A stretch of 64,000 nt of DNA from Plasmopara viticola. Taxonomy: Eukaryota; Oomycota; Peronosporomycetes; Peronosporales; Peronosporaceae. The number at the start of each line of letters is the position of its first letter. Position 1 is the first letter of the stretch. Under the pieces are notes generated by a model. The model made no database searches. It saw only the letters and a list, made by a program, of their open reading frames with translations, and was not told where the DNA came from. Both the position numbers and the translations under genes were made by a program. Location: assembly GCA_001695595.3 (NCBI GenBank), contig MBPM02000083.1, positions 124,001-188,000 of the forward strand, in the 5' to 3' direction. This document shows positions 24,464 to 36,839 of the stretch, in pieces.

Positions 24464-26754
24464 AGCCGAATGAAGCGCACACCTCATCGAAAAGCCGCTC
24501 GACATAGTTGAGCATAAGCTGGTACGACGCTGCAAGTGCTTATGCGATAATGAACACCGCCCTTCGTGGAGCGTCATTTACATCTAAACCTATTTTAATG
24601 ACTAGGCCAGAACAAAGTGACTCGTGCTTAATTCATCGCCATAAAACACGAATCTTGTAATCGACTGATCGTAATAGTGGACTATATTCGGGATATTTTA
24701 GACGTGAGTCCAATAAATTTCGCGCAAATTATTGTCTGGGAGCCCTCGATGATCACATCATTGATCTAAATGCCCTCATATGGGAAAAACGGCACAACAA
24801 CGACAGCGAATATTATATAGATGGTCTTTGAGATAAAAAAAAAGCGTTTACAATGTAATGCAAACCATTTGTTAGTCATGTCGTCGTCAGGGGGCCAAAG
24901 GGTGATACAAGCCACTGGCTCGCTAGAGCCGCGTCTAGAAACGCTAGAAGTATCTCAAAATGCACAACTAAGAAGCCAATCGCAAAAACAAACTTATCGA
25001 ACTTAACGGCGTCAGCCGCAACGTTGTCTTTTAGATTGCGTCGTCAGCCGAATCAATGCGTCAAAGGTGCTCCTAGGACAGCGATTCGAAAAGTAGAGAT
25101 AGAAAATTGTCTGACTTTGTCGAATCACCGGTAGGAGCGTTCAGTGTACACACAGCCGTAGTCTCATAGATTGCATAGGATGTTAAAGCTTGACTCGCCC
25201 GATGCAAAACACGCAAAATCGCCTGTACTTATGTAGGTATGTCTAATAGAAAGACATGTCCAAAAAGTATATATACGATTAAAGCAGACAAATGTACTTG
25301 CGCCAAGAATTAGTAACGTCGGGCCTCGAAACTCATCTGGTAAAAGAAGTATGACTTGAAGATCGCAGTATTCTTGAGGGCTCAATGGCGAAATGTTTCA
25401 CTATTTAGTGTGAATCGTTGTGTGCTACGTAACTAAGTGACCGGTTGACAAAACAGCAGATTCAATGACACAACTTCTGTTTTGACAAGTCACACCCGGG
25501 ATTTCGGCGCGTAGTTGGCTGCACAGTGACCACGGACAATGAGCGCTTTATTAGCTGAATCTACAATGAAAAAGTCATCGATCGCAAAGTCGAGGGGCTT
25601 GTTTTTGTGCGTGATCGGTGTGCCAACCATCACGCTTCGTGGATCCGAGCACGTACATGGGAAACTATGTTTAAAGTAAAAAAAACGATGGTGACACCAG
25701 TGAGTATACAATTTGATTTCTTCTTTATCCAACTGAAGCTATTAAATGCTATTGTGGAACTTAGAGCTACTGGCACGTTGTTATTATTATAAAAGGTTAG
25801 ACCCGACGACGCGAGCTTGGCGTTTTTAAGACTGAATTTCCAACGGAATTTAACCACGTTTAAGCTAGAAAGTGACGTGGCATAGCTACATAAGACGCGT
25901 GTAATTTCTATCGACGTGCCTTTTTTCTTGGGGTATGTTACGGTTAGCATCAAAGCTTGTTATGCAAAACTTCAAAGAGCTTTGTCCAGAAGACAATTTG
26001 CATTGGGGAGCTAGATTAGAGACTTGGATATTGCTTGTGCTGGAGACCGGGACGAGGAGAATGAAGAAAAAACGATGTGGTTCTAGCGTGAATCTAGCAG
26101 GCGTGTGCCAACGGAGCTTCTTACTCGCTGAGGAAGTTTCTAAAGATCGCATCACGCTTATTTTTGTACAAAATATCTGTCTCTCAACATCTATTGTATT
26201 TATTCTGAGCGTTTAATTGGTCAGGCCTCCATTTACGGAAGCCATATCTACAAATGAGGTGAGAATTTGTCGTCACTTCCTTTATTGAATAAATTGAGTG
26301 CGAAGTGGGCCTACCTTTCCATCACCAATAATCTTGAATCGTGATATCGCCTATCTCACGAAGCAATAGATGATGCTCGCAAGTCCTTATTTACAGGCAA
26401 GGAAATGAGAGCGCTGGCAAAACCTTAAGTCTTCTTGAAAAAATGCTGTTATCCGCCGTTCTTTTGGGTGTCTTAAAACACTCGAATGAAGAAGCTGATT
26501 TAATTAATGCCCAGCCTCGTCGCCCGGGTCCCCACGTAGGAGAGTCAAAGCACCACGCGAACCTGATAATGTTTGATCACGACCGCTTAAATCGCGATCT
26601 CTCACTTTTTAAATCTAAGTTGAATTATTTTATGGTAAATGAAAATGTGTAAACTCACTGCTGTCGCGGGATCTACAAAAACATGCGCTACTTGAGCTTT
26701 TAAACATTAGCTATATTTGCAACGCTCGCCAGCCGATACAATTGCGAGGTAGCA
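24464..26754. other. Gene desert, 2.3 kb
   Basis: No gene that I can assign. Short open frames exist on both strands, for example minus 25490-25732 containing NKPLDFAIDDFFIVDSANKA. They carry no domain that I recognise. Confidence 0.35.
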
Positions 26755-27300
26755 AGGGGGGGCTCTACTTTCTGAGCCTCAAGAACCCAGCAAGTCTTTT
26801 GAGCAGCGCGAATTGCACGTATGGATGATGCGGCATGATAGTTTGATCCGCCGTGGAGCATTTGCGAGAGCCAAAACATACATTTTACCTGTAAGGGCTG
26901 ACTGTAAGAAATTTAAGCTACTGGAACCCTCGCGCAAGGACTAAGCTGTCTCTATCGCGGGATGCTGGTAGCAATCCGACCCATACTGGGACTGGATATT
27001 GTACCCCTCATTACGCCATGGGGCTTTTACGGTCAGTGGGGCGTCCCCCACACAACCCTGTTGTTACCCAATCGGGCGCGAGTTGGTAGGGCAGTCACAC
27101 ACTCGGGAGTGATGGCTCGTCCACTTCAGTGACTTATCTCCGGCTGCCTTAATTCGGATCCTATGGGTATCGAATTAGGTACCTCCCGGTCCTGGGTCGA
27201 ACGGATAATTGTTCGAGCCACAGGGTCGGTCAGGGGGCTGACTGTAAGTGCGACGCGTCACACAGCACCTTGCACAAAGGAGGCGAGCAATAATCGATAA
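26755..27300 (+). repeat. Diverged third copy of the outer duplication-arm sequence
   Basis: Left of the SINE, 26787-26830 resembles 47524-47570 of the left arm, sharing CAGCAAGTCTTTTGAGCAG. Right of the SINE, 27252-27290 resembles 47665-47700, sharing CACACAGCACCTTG. Read together the flanks follow the arm sequence from about 47500 to 47700, interrupted here by the SINE at 26909-27234. One frame reads SKSFEQRELHVWMMRHDSL against SKSSDLCEACVRQMREGCL in the right arm. The parent sequence may be a gene fragment with a Cys-rich motif; I cannot name it. Confidence 0.55.
26909..27234 (-). mobile_element. tRNA-derived SINE, family 2, copy M
   Basis: A 326-base insertion flanked by a perfect 14-base target-site duplication, GGGCTGACTGTAAG, at 26895-26908 and 27235-27248. 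On its sense (minus) strand it begins CCTGACCGACCCTGTGGCTC and ends in AGCTTAAATTT. The head corresponds to the tRNA-like part of the copy at 36901, but both promoter boxes carry changes here (B box region reads TAATTCGATACCC). The body shares long blocks with the other copy, such as the region around ATCCCGCGATAGAGACAGCT. Confidence 0.88.
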
Positions 27301-28273
27301 TCCGGTCAGCGACTGTTTATTGATCCTGGTCTGTCGGGATCGAAATGTGCACTAGACTGCAGCTTAAGGAATAAACGTTAACGTGTTTTAGTCCTACCAC
27401 TGATTTCTAGTAAGCAATATCGCAACTAAGGCAAGGAAACATGCGTACTAATACATATAGCGATAAGGTGCCGGTTGTACAGCATTTCTCTAAAGAAAAA
27501 ACGTGGAAATACATATTAAGCTCGGCTTTATGCGACGCTAATTATAAGAATACTGATTCTCAGGGTATGCGCTTTGAACTCAGCCTCTCGGTCTAAAGCC
27601 AAAACTTCATCTTGAACGTCACACACGCGTCGTGACGAATGAAGAAGTAGAATTGGAGTCAATTATAGTCAAAGTCAACAGCTTTTGTATACATTATAAA
27701 GGATTGAGTCTACTCGATGAGTTTCTCGCCGTAATCGAGGCAAAACCAGATTGGCATAATTCGGGAATATTCCGCAGATGAAATAGCTTGTTGGCCAGTA
27801 CAGAAAATCTTGTACGCTGTAGGGAAAAGACACTCGCCCGCCTCGGAGGGTTCATCTGCATATATTCTGTATACCTATTCTCGTCATATCGGATGAAATG
27901 TGATGCTGTGCGATTTGCTCAAAGATAGATAGCCTGAAGTTGCGGCATCGGGCCATCAAAGTCACGCCAAGTGCTAAGACACTGCCCCCAAGATAGTGGC
28001 GAAAGGTGCTACTACAACATTCATTTCGTATTGGCATCCACTGGCGACGCTGCGCAAAGGGGCTTTTCAATTATTGTCGTGCAGTGCAGCACGCATGGAC
28101 TTAGAGTGTCTTTGCGTTAGAAGAAAGCCATGTCTGGCCACTTGAACTTTTTTTAAAAGAATTAGGTAGCCATATGATTTGTGGATCAGCACGAGCAGGA
28201 CCGAGTCATGTTGTCAATTGAGGGTGTGAGCGTCTCGGCTGTACTGGGCACGGTCATTTAAAGACTTCCTATC
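27301..28273. other. Intergenic, upstream of the zinc-finger gene
   Basis: No recognisable gene or repeat. The last 200 or so bases before 28274 should hold the promoter and leader of the zinc-finger gene, but I see no element that I can name with confidence. Confidence 0.35.
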
Positions 28274-29740
28274 TTGCACGCATCCTATTGGTACATGCGC
28301 ATGCAAGCGACATCGTCCACTGAGCTACTCGGCGCTGACTCGGGGGGTTACCCACCGAAAGTGACGTACCCCACGCTACCGACAAATTGTCGTCTCAACA
28401 AAGAGGATGTGCCTACGACGCATCTCCCCCATCCTCCTAGTACCTCGTCGGCTGTCCTTCAACGGTCTGCCACTAACGCAACATCCGGGCTCTGCATCTA
28501 TTCGACGCCTTCGACGCATGAGGTACCATCGTTTGTCGCGGCAAAGAGCTCAAAACAGTCCAAACGCGACCTGTTCGTGTGCCCTGAGGTCCACTGTGGC
28601 AAACAATTTCCGCGTTCCTTTGCCTTGCGGCGCCATATGCGTATCCACACGGGCACGAAACCGTACGCATGCGACTATTACGGCTGCGTCCAGCGATTTA
28701 ACACCTCGGGCAATCTCAGTCGCCACAAGCGCATACACAGTGGCGAGCGCCCATATCCGTGCTACTTAGACACGTGTGGCAAGCGATTCAATACGAGCAC
28801 AAAACTCAAGCGTCATATGCGCATCCACTTTCCTGATGGCCAAAACTTATTTCGGTGTACAGATCATCTATGTGCGTGGGCTTGTGACAATTACAAAGAG
28901 TACGTACAGCATCAGAAGCTACACTGCAACGTGGTCGGAAAGGAGACTGGGAACGCCACTAACGACATCCACGAGACCTCGGCAAACGTTAAAACGGCGC
29001 ATTTACTCTTGCCTTCGACCATAGATATCATGCACTCGACTGCAGAAGTCCGACACTTCGAATTTCCGCAGCCGGTAGGACCGACAAGTACGAACGGCGA
29101 CTTGAACCAACCTTTTAGTCGGCTGGTTTCAAATGTCCCACTGGTGATGCCCAAAGAGACTCTTGAACATCGTGAAGAAGCTCCCAATCGACACGAGTCG
29201 GGCGATTCGGTCGTCCCACCAAAGGCCTTTTCAGACGACCGGACGCACTTCCAATCGGCACCGCGCCTCCCATTCCCGACCCGTGCTTTTCCTTCAGAAA
29301 CTGGTCTACTCAGCTCGTCGTTGCATTCACTCCCGCCTTTGCCGCCGACATTTTTGCATCGCTACTGTGACCCGACGAGTCCCGCGACAAGTCCCGTCAC
29401 TTCCGCTGAGATACACTCATCCGATAGTGCAAGCTACTCGTATGCAGCAACGCACGTACCGTACTCTTCGTACCCTCGTAGTGAAGAGAGTACTGCGCTT
29501 GTAAATTCTTACCAGCCACCGCCTACAACTGCGATATTTATGTCCACATCGGAGCCGCAACACACACAACCCATGCGGCAAGTAGATTTGAGCCAACAGT
29601 ATGAAACTTCGTGCATGCGTCAACAGCAACCTCCACCTCGCCAATCACAAGCGCAGCCGGGATACGAAGGCAGTACCGTATCTGCTGAATTTACTGGCGA
29701 GGAGCTTAGCGCTGTCTTGGAGCTCATGAAGGATTCTTAG
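28274..29740 (+). CDS. C2H2 zinc-finger protein, probable transcription factor
   Basis: A single-exon frame of 488 residues. Three TFIIIA-type fingers with Krueppel-like linkers lie at about residues 101-183: CPEVHCGKQF with HMRIHTGTKPYAC, CDYYGCVQRF with HKRIHSGERPYPC, and CYLDTCGKRF with HMRIH. A fourth, degenerate finger follows (CTDHLCAWACDNYKEY, then HQKLHC). Three or four linked fingers of this spacing normally bind DNA in the nucleus. The long C-terminal part is rich in Ser, Pro, Thr and Gln, typical of disordered activation regions, and ends in the compact helix-like motif GEELSAVLELMKDS. The ATG at 28274 is the first in frame; the next Mets (residues 8 and 10) are close, so the start is uncertain by a few residues. 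The gene stands alone between deserts. The DNA target is unknown. Confidence 0.9.
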   Translation: MHASYWYMRMQATSSTELLGADSGGYPPKVTYPTLPTNCRLNKEDVPTTHLPHPPSTSSAVLQRSATNATSGLCIYSTPSTHEVPSFVAAKSSKQSKRDLFVCPEVHCGKQFPRSFALRRHMRIHTGTKPYACDYYGCVQRFNTSGNLSRHKRIHSGERPYPCYLDTCGKRFNTSTKLKRHMRIHFPDGQNLFRCTDHLCAWACDNYKEYVQHQKLHCNVVGKETGNATNDIHETSANVKTAHLLLPSTIDIMHSTAEVRHFEFPQPVGPTSTNGDLNQPFSRLVSNVPLVMPKETLEHREEAPNRHESGDSVVPPKAFSDDRTHFQSAPRLPFPTRAFPSETGLLSSSLHSLPPLPPTFLHRYCDPTSPATSPVTSAEIHSSDSASYSYAATHVPYSSYPRSEESTALVNSYQPPPTTAIFMSTSEPQHTQPMRQVDLSQQYETSCMRQQQPPPRQSQAQPGYEGSTVSAEFTGEELSAVLELMKDS

Positions 29741-32700
29741 AAAGGGGAAGACGCTATATGGACGTTCGCACGCCTACTTTACATATTCAAAAGCGCAATT
29801 ATTTTACTCGAACGCATGTACAAATCATGGGGCACTGCAAGAACATCTCAATAAGTAATTTAATGGTAAACACCTTTAATATCGACATCTATCAGCATTA
29901 TAATGAAGGTGGTGGTCCCTCGCGATCATTAGGTTGTTCTTTTAGGGACGAGTCCTGTAAAAGTAGGCTTCTCTACCGGTCGATCATCCTTGGTCGATTT
30001 TTCTTTAGTACCGTAAGTTCACCGGATGCAGAACATGCAGGTCTGGCAAAAGGTGCACTTTATAACCCAGTATAGACTGGCGCGAGCTCTTGAAGTCGAT
30101 AGTATGAATATTAGTCCAGCGACTTTAGACCACCTTCAAGCTTCACTAAGATGTTGTCTTTCGATGAGTCCAGAGCAAAAAGCGGCGTGTAACGCTCACT
30201 TAGAGCACAGCGCAAAGAAACCTAAACAGATCAGGCCAACCGGGCCCAAAAACACAGTACTAGCCTTTTCACACCCACGAGCTAGGGTCACGATTAGCTT
30301 CCTGTCACCCATGCCAAACCCGGTCACACAGTTCATCGTATCATGAGTGGAAGCGGAAAGGCGCTACAACTCAATGTGCATCACATTGGCTACAATCAAC
30401 GAGCCTTTCGATAAAATCTTTGACGGGGTCACATTACACCTTGGTGGGCAAGTCTATGATTAGGCAGAATATACCCTTTTTTAGTATCGAAAGGCGTCAG
30501 ACTGGTATATATACCGATAGAAACAGTAGCCGAAAAAAGTTAAATGTAAATATTTATCTTTTTTTTTATTGAATATAATGAGAAAATTCCCTATATTAAT
30601 CGATGTTAAATGATATGATTCCGAGCTGAGCAATTTTGATAATGGTTGTGTCCAACACAATCTAACCAATTAGTTCGCCTACGAACCGTGTCAAGGGCAA
30701 CGTCTAAAGCGCTCTATCTCGGATCATAAGTGGTTCACGACAAGTTTGATCACACAAATTCGACTTTATGTATTGTCACGTTTCATCCTCAGATTTGAAC
30801 AAAAAGACAAATTGCTCGTAAAATAACCATACAAGTCAGCAACGAGACTACAGTTGGTCAGATGACCAAGCCACCACCGAATTAGGTTGTTTCGGCTTCC
30901 ACGGGTGCCACTGCACTAAATTGTATGGCCGCGTCCATAGCAAGAAATCTATCAGTAAAACGGCTGCATCTCAAAGGCTCCACCAGTAGCAAACGTCGCA
31001 ACTGCAAAAAAATACACTCACAGCTAAGGCGGCGTCAAGCACGACTAAGTCTTTGTGGCTGGGCAGCGAGCCGTCGAAAGCTCGCTTGCTAGAGAGCCAC
31101 ACGGCAATACTTCTCCTCAATCGCGGTTGGGATCGAGCGCCTATTATCTTCCCTCGTCCGGTTTTCACTGATCTCTTTGCTTTCAAGCGATATATATGGC
31201 GGGTATTTGTCTTGCTTAAATATCTTAGAATGATGATAGTTCGTCCAAAGAACCTCATCGCTCAGGGTTTGCCTTTAAAAGATTTAGATCTAACGTCCGA
31301 TTATGGGGAACGCATCAATCTCAAGTACACGAAAGTCTTAGGACGAAGACGCGACCTGGGTAGCCCTTGTCGATCGGTAACGAAACAGTAATTAGGGGGA
31401 AGATGGCGAAATTAGAAGCTGACAAGTCGTCGGAAGCATTTAACGTCCAAATACACTCAAGCAGGCGGCACGGGTCTACACATATCAATACGCCAGGTAC
31501 CGACTGTCGCTGTCCTGTGAGAGATCCATACATTTTTAGGTGGAACTCTTTGATGGGTGATACCCAGTCGAAGGAGTTCTATTGAAGCAAAATCTTATGT
31601 GCAAATGCACGTGCTTTCAACACCACATCAAATTTCGCTAGATATTTTTCTCGGCCTCGTAAAAGTTTCAAGACAAGGGTCAGGATCGGGGTATATACCC
31701 GCACCTTAATCACTACGGTCCATTTAAAGAGCTCATCTCTGTATCCGTATGTCAATGTACGACCGGGCTGCATACATGCTTCAAGGCTGTCGATCTCCGA
31801 ATAGGAGACAGCGGCGTATAGTGCTAACAAGTAGTGCAAAAGTCTTATCTTGGACGAAGAGTTTCTAAAATAGACATGTCAAACAATAATGATGGAGCTC
31901 AGCTGTGTACAATACGAAATCAGAAATATGCGCGGGGAAGTCAAGCTTTGAGTGCGGTTACGATAATAAATGAACGCGTGGCTGGAAATTGTGACTAACA
32001 TACGCAGCGACCGTTGCTTCTGATACCAGATGCTGAATAAATTTCCACCAGTTCCCACAGACTCTGCAATGCGAATCAGCCGCTTCACCTCACTAAAAGC
32101 TTTTGGCGTTCGTGAGAGCGAATCTGCTTCACCACGCACTTTGCTTGGGAACGGCACTAGCCTAAGTGGTCAAGATAATTCGTCTGAATCTTGCGTCGTC
32201 ATTGTAAGCAGCAGCTTCTGTGCAGCCGAATATTCGCATTTGGAATTCGGCTTCGGCGATTAGGCAGCGTCTTTTCCATTATCTAGTTTCGGGCGAGGTG
32301 AACTCGTTTTGCCAAATTACTTTTGTGCGCCACAGATAAATCGATTTGCAGCACATCTCAAAGCGAAGTCTCCGAGCCGCGTTCAGGGTATGATTCCTTC
32401 TCGAGACTCGGCCAGCTGCTTAGAGCACATAGCCTTACAAATATGAGACCCCACAGCTATGTGGTGTATGCTATGATAGCTATTGGCAAATCCACCCCAC
32501 ACCTACTCATTTAAATATTACGGACAAGCGTGGGATAACACTTCGAAAAGGTGAATGGGCACATCTGAAAGGCTTGGTGAATTACGTAAAACTGTTCAAA
32601 AAGACCTACACAAAGCGTTTGTGTCGACATCGTATTGAAATGATTGAAAATACACACGTTTCTATGCCTATTGTAGACCGTGAATTTTTTTTCCAAGTCT

Positions 32701-33249
32701 CATTAAGCTCAAAAGCACCCAACGTTCCTTTATTGGCGGTAGGTCTTTCGAAACTATCAGTGCTTTATCATCTTTGAAAAACACCCAAATACTTCCTAAA
32801 AAAATAATGAGAACTCCTTCTTACTATCTAAATCGGATGCGATTGCATCATTTCCTTCCTAAGCATGTTTAGCCGACTTTTTTTGAAAAATTGTTTCCGC
32901 AAAGATGCCTATTCTCAATTAGAGACCTGGAGAGACTAGGCTTTAAAAGCCTTTTTTTCTATGTGTGCTTCGAGTATGAAGCCGATCTCTTAAGTGCTCT
33001 GATCCTTTTACATAATAGGCTAGAAAGCTTTAATAAGTAAACGCATTGTTATGTGCAACATTACCCTTTCCTTCTACCATCTACCTGCGGATAATATTCT
33101 GCTATAGACATCGGTAGGTCTCTAGTGTTTGAAAAAGCGTATGCCAGAATCCAGCGGTCAGCCAAAAGTTCCACTCCGACATCACTGTGTTTTAAAAATT
33201 TGGTGTTTACACACTGTATCTGTTATTACTCTTGTTGTTTGTTCTCCAA
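29741..33249. other. Gene desert, 3.5 kb
   Basis: No gene that I can assign. Short open frames include plus 30026-30346 (about 106 codons, containing QASLRCCLSMSPEQKAACNA) and minus 31879-32157. Neither has a domain that I recognise, a signal peptide, or an RXLR motif in a plausible position. Confidence 0.35.
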
Positions 33250-34560
33250 TTATCTGACCAAAAGTTTACGTTCGTGTTGGCCATGACCTCAAGCAAGCCA
33301 AGCACATTGTCGAGCATTACAGACCTACAACCTTTTGCAGAAATTGGCGAAACTTATCAAAATGACAATGTGTGAGCCATGAATTTGACCCTGTGGAAGG
33401 TCCAAGAGCTCTTGCATACTTGCTTCTCTCCTTGTATCTGTTAAATTACCAATATGTCGTGGTGACCGAAATTTCTTTCTCGCTTGCCCCAGATGATCGC
33501 TAAAGCAAAAGTCATGTGCTTCGAGAAGTTTATCGTACTTCAGCTTCTTATCGCTTCTGACATCAATACGGGCTGAATTTGACGGATCTTCATTTTAGTA
33601 AATCAATTTAATTACCCAGTCGTAACAATGTGGCTGCGATCGCTGTCGGAAGAAATTTGTCATCTTCGTCTGCTAGAAATTATCGCATTTAAGGGTCTTC
33701 GTCAATGAATCTTCCATCTTTGATGATTTATTTCAATTTATACGCTGTCTGACGCGAAAGCACTTAGATAAAGCACATCGAGTTTGCTTGGTTTGTATCT
33801 AAGACAGGTGTTATATATATGCGACGAGTGATCGTCGCGAATTTGCAACTTGGAACTGGCATTCTTTCGAGATTCTTCGGCTTGCCATTCTTTGCGACAA
33901 ATTAAGCAAATCAACGTCTGCGCATATTCCGAATCGATCTTTACGAGCAAAAGTACTCGAAATCTAGCCAGAGCGTACTTCATAGCAAGTAATTGATTGT
34001 GATACCCGAAATGTTTCATTCGTCAGCCCTTAAATGCATCGAATGATACGACATTGCTCATTTCTTTTCGAGTCGCAATAGCGCGCAAGCGATATCATCG
34101 TCAGAAACGTCACAAACGATACTCTTATCTAGAAAAGCCAGAGCCGGAGCTCTCTCCAATGCTTACAGAACATTTACAGCATTCTTTTTGAGAGGTCGAA
34201 CAAAATCTTTACGAGAGCATGTGCTTGTGTAAATAGCTAATCGTTTCCATAAATTTCATCGGCTATTTCTCCGTCGGAATTAGCTCGATTCCCCCCTTTT
34301 ACAAAGCAAACACGGACTTTCATCCTCTTTGCCTTGAAGACACATTTGTCAAAACTAAAAGAGGTTATTGTTCCACATAACTTCAAATACTTGCCTCAGA
34401 TGACCTTAATGAGCTTCCGCTGCCCAACAATCAACTCCAGAGCGTCTATGGAGAAATGTTCGAATAAGTTATTAAAATACATCGGGGCAAAAGCCCATAT
34501 TGGTCGGATTGCTCCTCTTTTTTTGAAAAGCACGGTGGTCTTATGCCTGTGTCTTGCAGA
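33250..34560 (-). pseudogene. Ty3/gypsy pol remnant (RT, RNase H, integrase)
   Basis: Minus-strand fossil of a gypsy polyprotein. In order: HLRQVFEVMWNNNLF and CLQGKEDES (palm/connection part of reverse transcriptase); ALERAPALAFLDKSIVCDVS (start of the RNase H region); YHNQLLAMKYALARFRVLLL (RNase H; families usually read HEKELLAMKYALVKFRV); and RYKPSKLDVL near its end. Then DKKLKYDKLLEAHD and DHLGQARKKF, the start of the integrase zinc-binding part. Several stops and frameshifts break it. No LTRs were found at its edges. It cannot produce an active element. Confidence 0.75.
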
Positions 34561-34969
34561 CCTATGCTTCCCGCATGCATAACTTTGTTACCCACCGTGA
34601 GTTAATCTATGTTACCCGCTAAATATTAAGTATCTTTGGTAGCCGGTGCTACTAAAAACGACTTGGCAAGCTGCAAGAAAGATTACAAAGACAAATTCGT
34701 GTCTCACATCGAAAATATTATAGCATGTTTGATACCTCCCATACTTATCTCGGGTGTATATTTCCTCAGGCCTCCTTTGATGTAGAACACCTGACGTAAT
34801 AACGCTCTATTGCACGGAAATGAGCGAATCAAAATCGTATTTGTTTGCCCCGCCTTCAATTCTGATCTCGTGCTTTTCTATCAGCGATTATTCAGGATCC
34901 ACTAACATTGGTCTATGTCAAAAACAAGATATGACCTATGTTATCTTCGATCAGGTGCTAATCAAATCT

Positions 34970-35025
34970 AGCATTTTTAGCTTATGGTTGTCAGCATTTT
35001 TAGCTTATGGTTGTCAGCATTTTAA
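34970..35025. repeat. Tandem repeat, 23-base unit, about 2.4 copies
   Basis: The unit AGCATTTTTAGCTTATGGTTGTC (quoted here as AGCATTTTTAGC plus TTATGGTTGTC) occurs at 34970-34992 and 34993-35015 without mismatch, followed by a partial third copy. It is probably a replication-slippage product. Confidence 0.85.
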
Positions 35026-36169
35026 GCAATATTCTCAAAGAGCCGTAAATGATGCCGCCAGTCTTAAATAACGCACCTGCCACGTTCGATCGCATGATAC
35101 TCGCATGCGTTGCGACTTGACACCAAAGCTATTTTGGCGACAAATATGTGCACAGCCATTCTTGACAGAAACTCAGTGCAGCACTTGAAGTGTCTTGTCA
35201 AAGTTTATAGTCAAAAGCTAGAGCGTCTGTAAGTCAATATCAAACAATGCCATGATTTGAGCTGCTAGGTCAGCAAAGACAGAGGTTGGGCTGATACAAA
35301 GAAGATGACTTCCGTCTAGCAACTTCGACGGCTGTTGGCTAGTTGTTACAATGCGTCAGAACTGCGCGATGTCAAACTATCTGCATAAGTATACGAGGAA
35401 CTATGCTCGCCATTGTTGTTCCTGCTGAAGAAAGTGGACGCACGGTCGTAGGGTGGTGGACACTAAGCAATTTCTCATGCCTAAAGAAACACGATAAATG
35501 GCTTTAGCAAGCCTGCGCGTCACCCAGAGTAGGTCAGCAAACTGCTCGACTTTACGGTCTGCATTAGCCGAGTAGTACCGATCTAAAAAGTAAGGTCTGG
35601 AAGAGGCGGTACGTTTGTCGCTAGCAGATAACTCGAACATTTTGCGCCATATGCGACGCCACCAAATTCACTATCGGTTGAACTATGATGAAATATCGTC
35701 GTGAATAAAATTTGGCTTATTCTCTCTAATGACGTCTTAATTTTGGTCGTCAGTCACGACAAGGATGAGGACGAAGACGGTCTGGACTAAGCAATATGCA
35801 TGTCATCAGACAAAGTCTGACGAGCGTACCGCCGTACTGACCCTCCATCATTGTAAGGCTAAAATGGTAACCTATTTCAATATTTAGCGTCTTTTTTTGT
35901 CACGGGAACTCTCGTTTTCCCAATATTTCTGTCACCATGCTTCGACATCGCACGATTTTGGCCTCAAAAGTATCAGGCTCCATGACTTGGCTGTAGCTTC
36001 AAAGAAAATCCGTTAAAGTCTTGTCTGAAACATCGTGGATGTCGTCCAGGATTTCAGATAGTCTTCTGAGTAGGCAGCGACTATATCGTGGTGAATTTGA
36101 GCGTGAGTAGTGCCAAGATCATCAGGATGTTAAGGCCAAGCTGTGATGAGAACGTACACTTCGCGATCA

Positions 36170-36227
36170 AGCGAAAAAAGTCACAAGCGCATCTCCACTT
36201 TGCGATGCGCTTGTGACTTTTTTCGCT
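36170..36227. repeat. Perfect 24-base inverted repeat (hairpin)
   Basis: Bases 36170-36193 are the exact reverse complement of 36204-36227, with a 10-base loop (TCCACTTTGC). Each arm contains CACAAGCGCATC or its complement. No gene is adjacent and no run of Ts that would suggest a terminator role in a eukaryote. It may be the joined ends of a small inverted duplication or a short palindromic insertion. Confidence 0.95.
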
Positions 36228-36408
36228 CTTACACGGTATGCCATAGTTTAACAGCATTTGCAAGAAAGATTAGGCCTAGCCAACCAGAAGCACAAGTACA
36301 GTGTTGTCTCGCAACGTCTCTTTTACATCGATCAACCAGATAAATTTGAATTATACTGGAATAACTAACGTCAGGTTACTTTTATTAGCACCAAGGTAAG
36401 TCTTCAAT

Positions 36409-36520
36409 TGGCATCCATTCTGGTTATGCCGGCCATAACGAAACAATTTATCGTCTCTTTTGACGCTTTTGCTTATGATATTATTTACATGCTTCTTGAT
36501 TTTACGATGACGGTCACAAG
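36409..36520 (+). pseudogene. Short Ty3/gypsy fragment (RT/RNase H junction)
   Basis: One plus frame reads ASILVMPAITKQFIVSFDAF, which fits the start of the gypsy RNase H region (families read P-hydrophobic-LALPDFSKPFVV-x-x-DAS). Only about 35 codons match by eye. It could be the left end of the same insertion as the fragment at 40357-41530, pushed apart by nested insertions, but this is inference. Confidence 0.4.
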
Positions 36521-36839
36521 TGAACTCACCTTAGGCATCATGGGACTGACCAATGCAACTAATTTTTAAAGAATAAGTAACTACTTGTCATATAGTATGC
36601 ACTGGAAAGATTAAGTGTCCCCAAGGTCGAATTCGACCACATCGTTGATAAGGCACCAGTTGTTCCGAAGATCAGCAGAGTCGCTGCGAGTTTAACCTTG
36701 CGCGTTGATGTCCTGAACAGACACCTGGTTAAATCTATTGACGAGCACTATTTTTAAGCATACGCATTCAGAGTTTTTTTAATAGCTCTCGAGTAATCCT
36801 TTATTGCAAAGAAATTTTTTAATAGTCGAGTGGCTGGCC

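Larger units (their letters stand above)
34561..36408. other. Gene-free stretch between gypsy remnants
   Basis: No gene recognised. It holds a short tandem repeat (34970-35025) and a perfect hairpin (36170-36227), listed separately. A minus frame at 35401-35640 (79 codons) is unassigned. Confidence 0.4.

Noticed and set aside
28407..29644. Several frames of 62-120 codons overlapping the zinc-finger gene
   Set aside because: Out-of-frame readings of the 488-codon C2H2 gene; their Cys and Arg content comes from the finger region.
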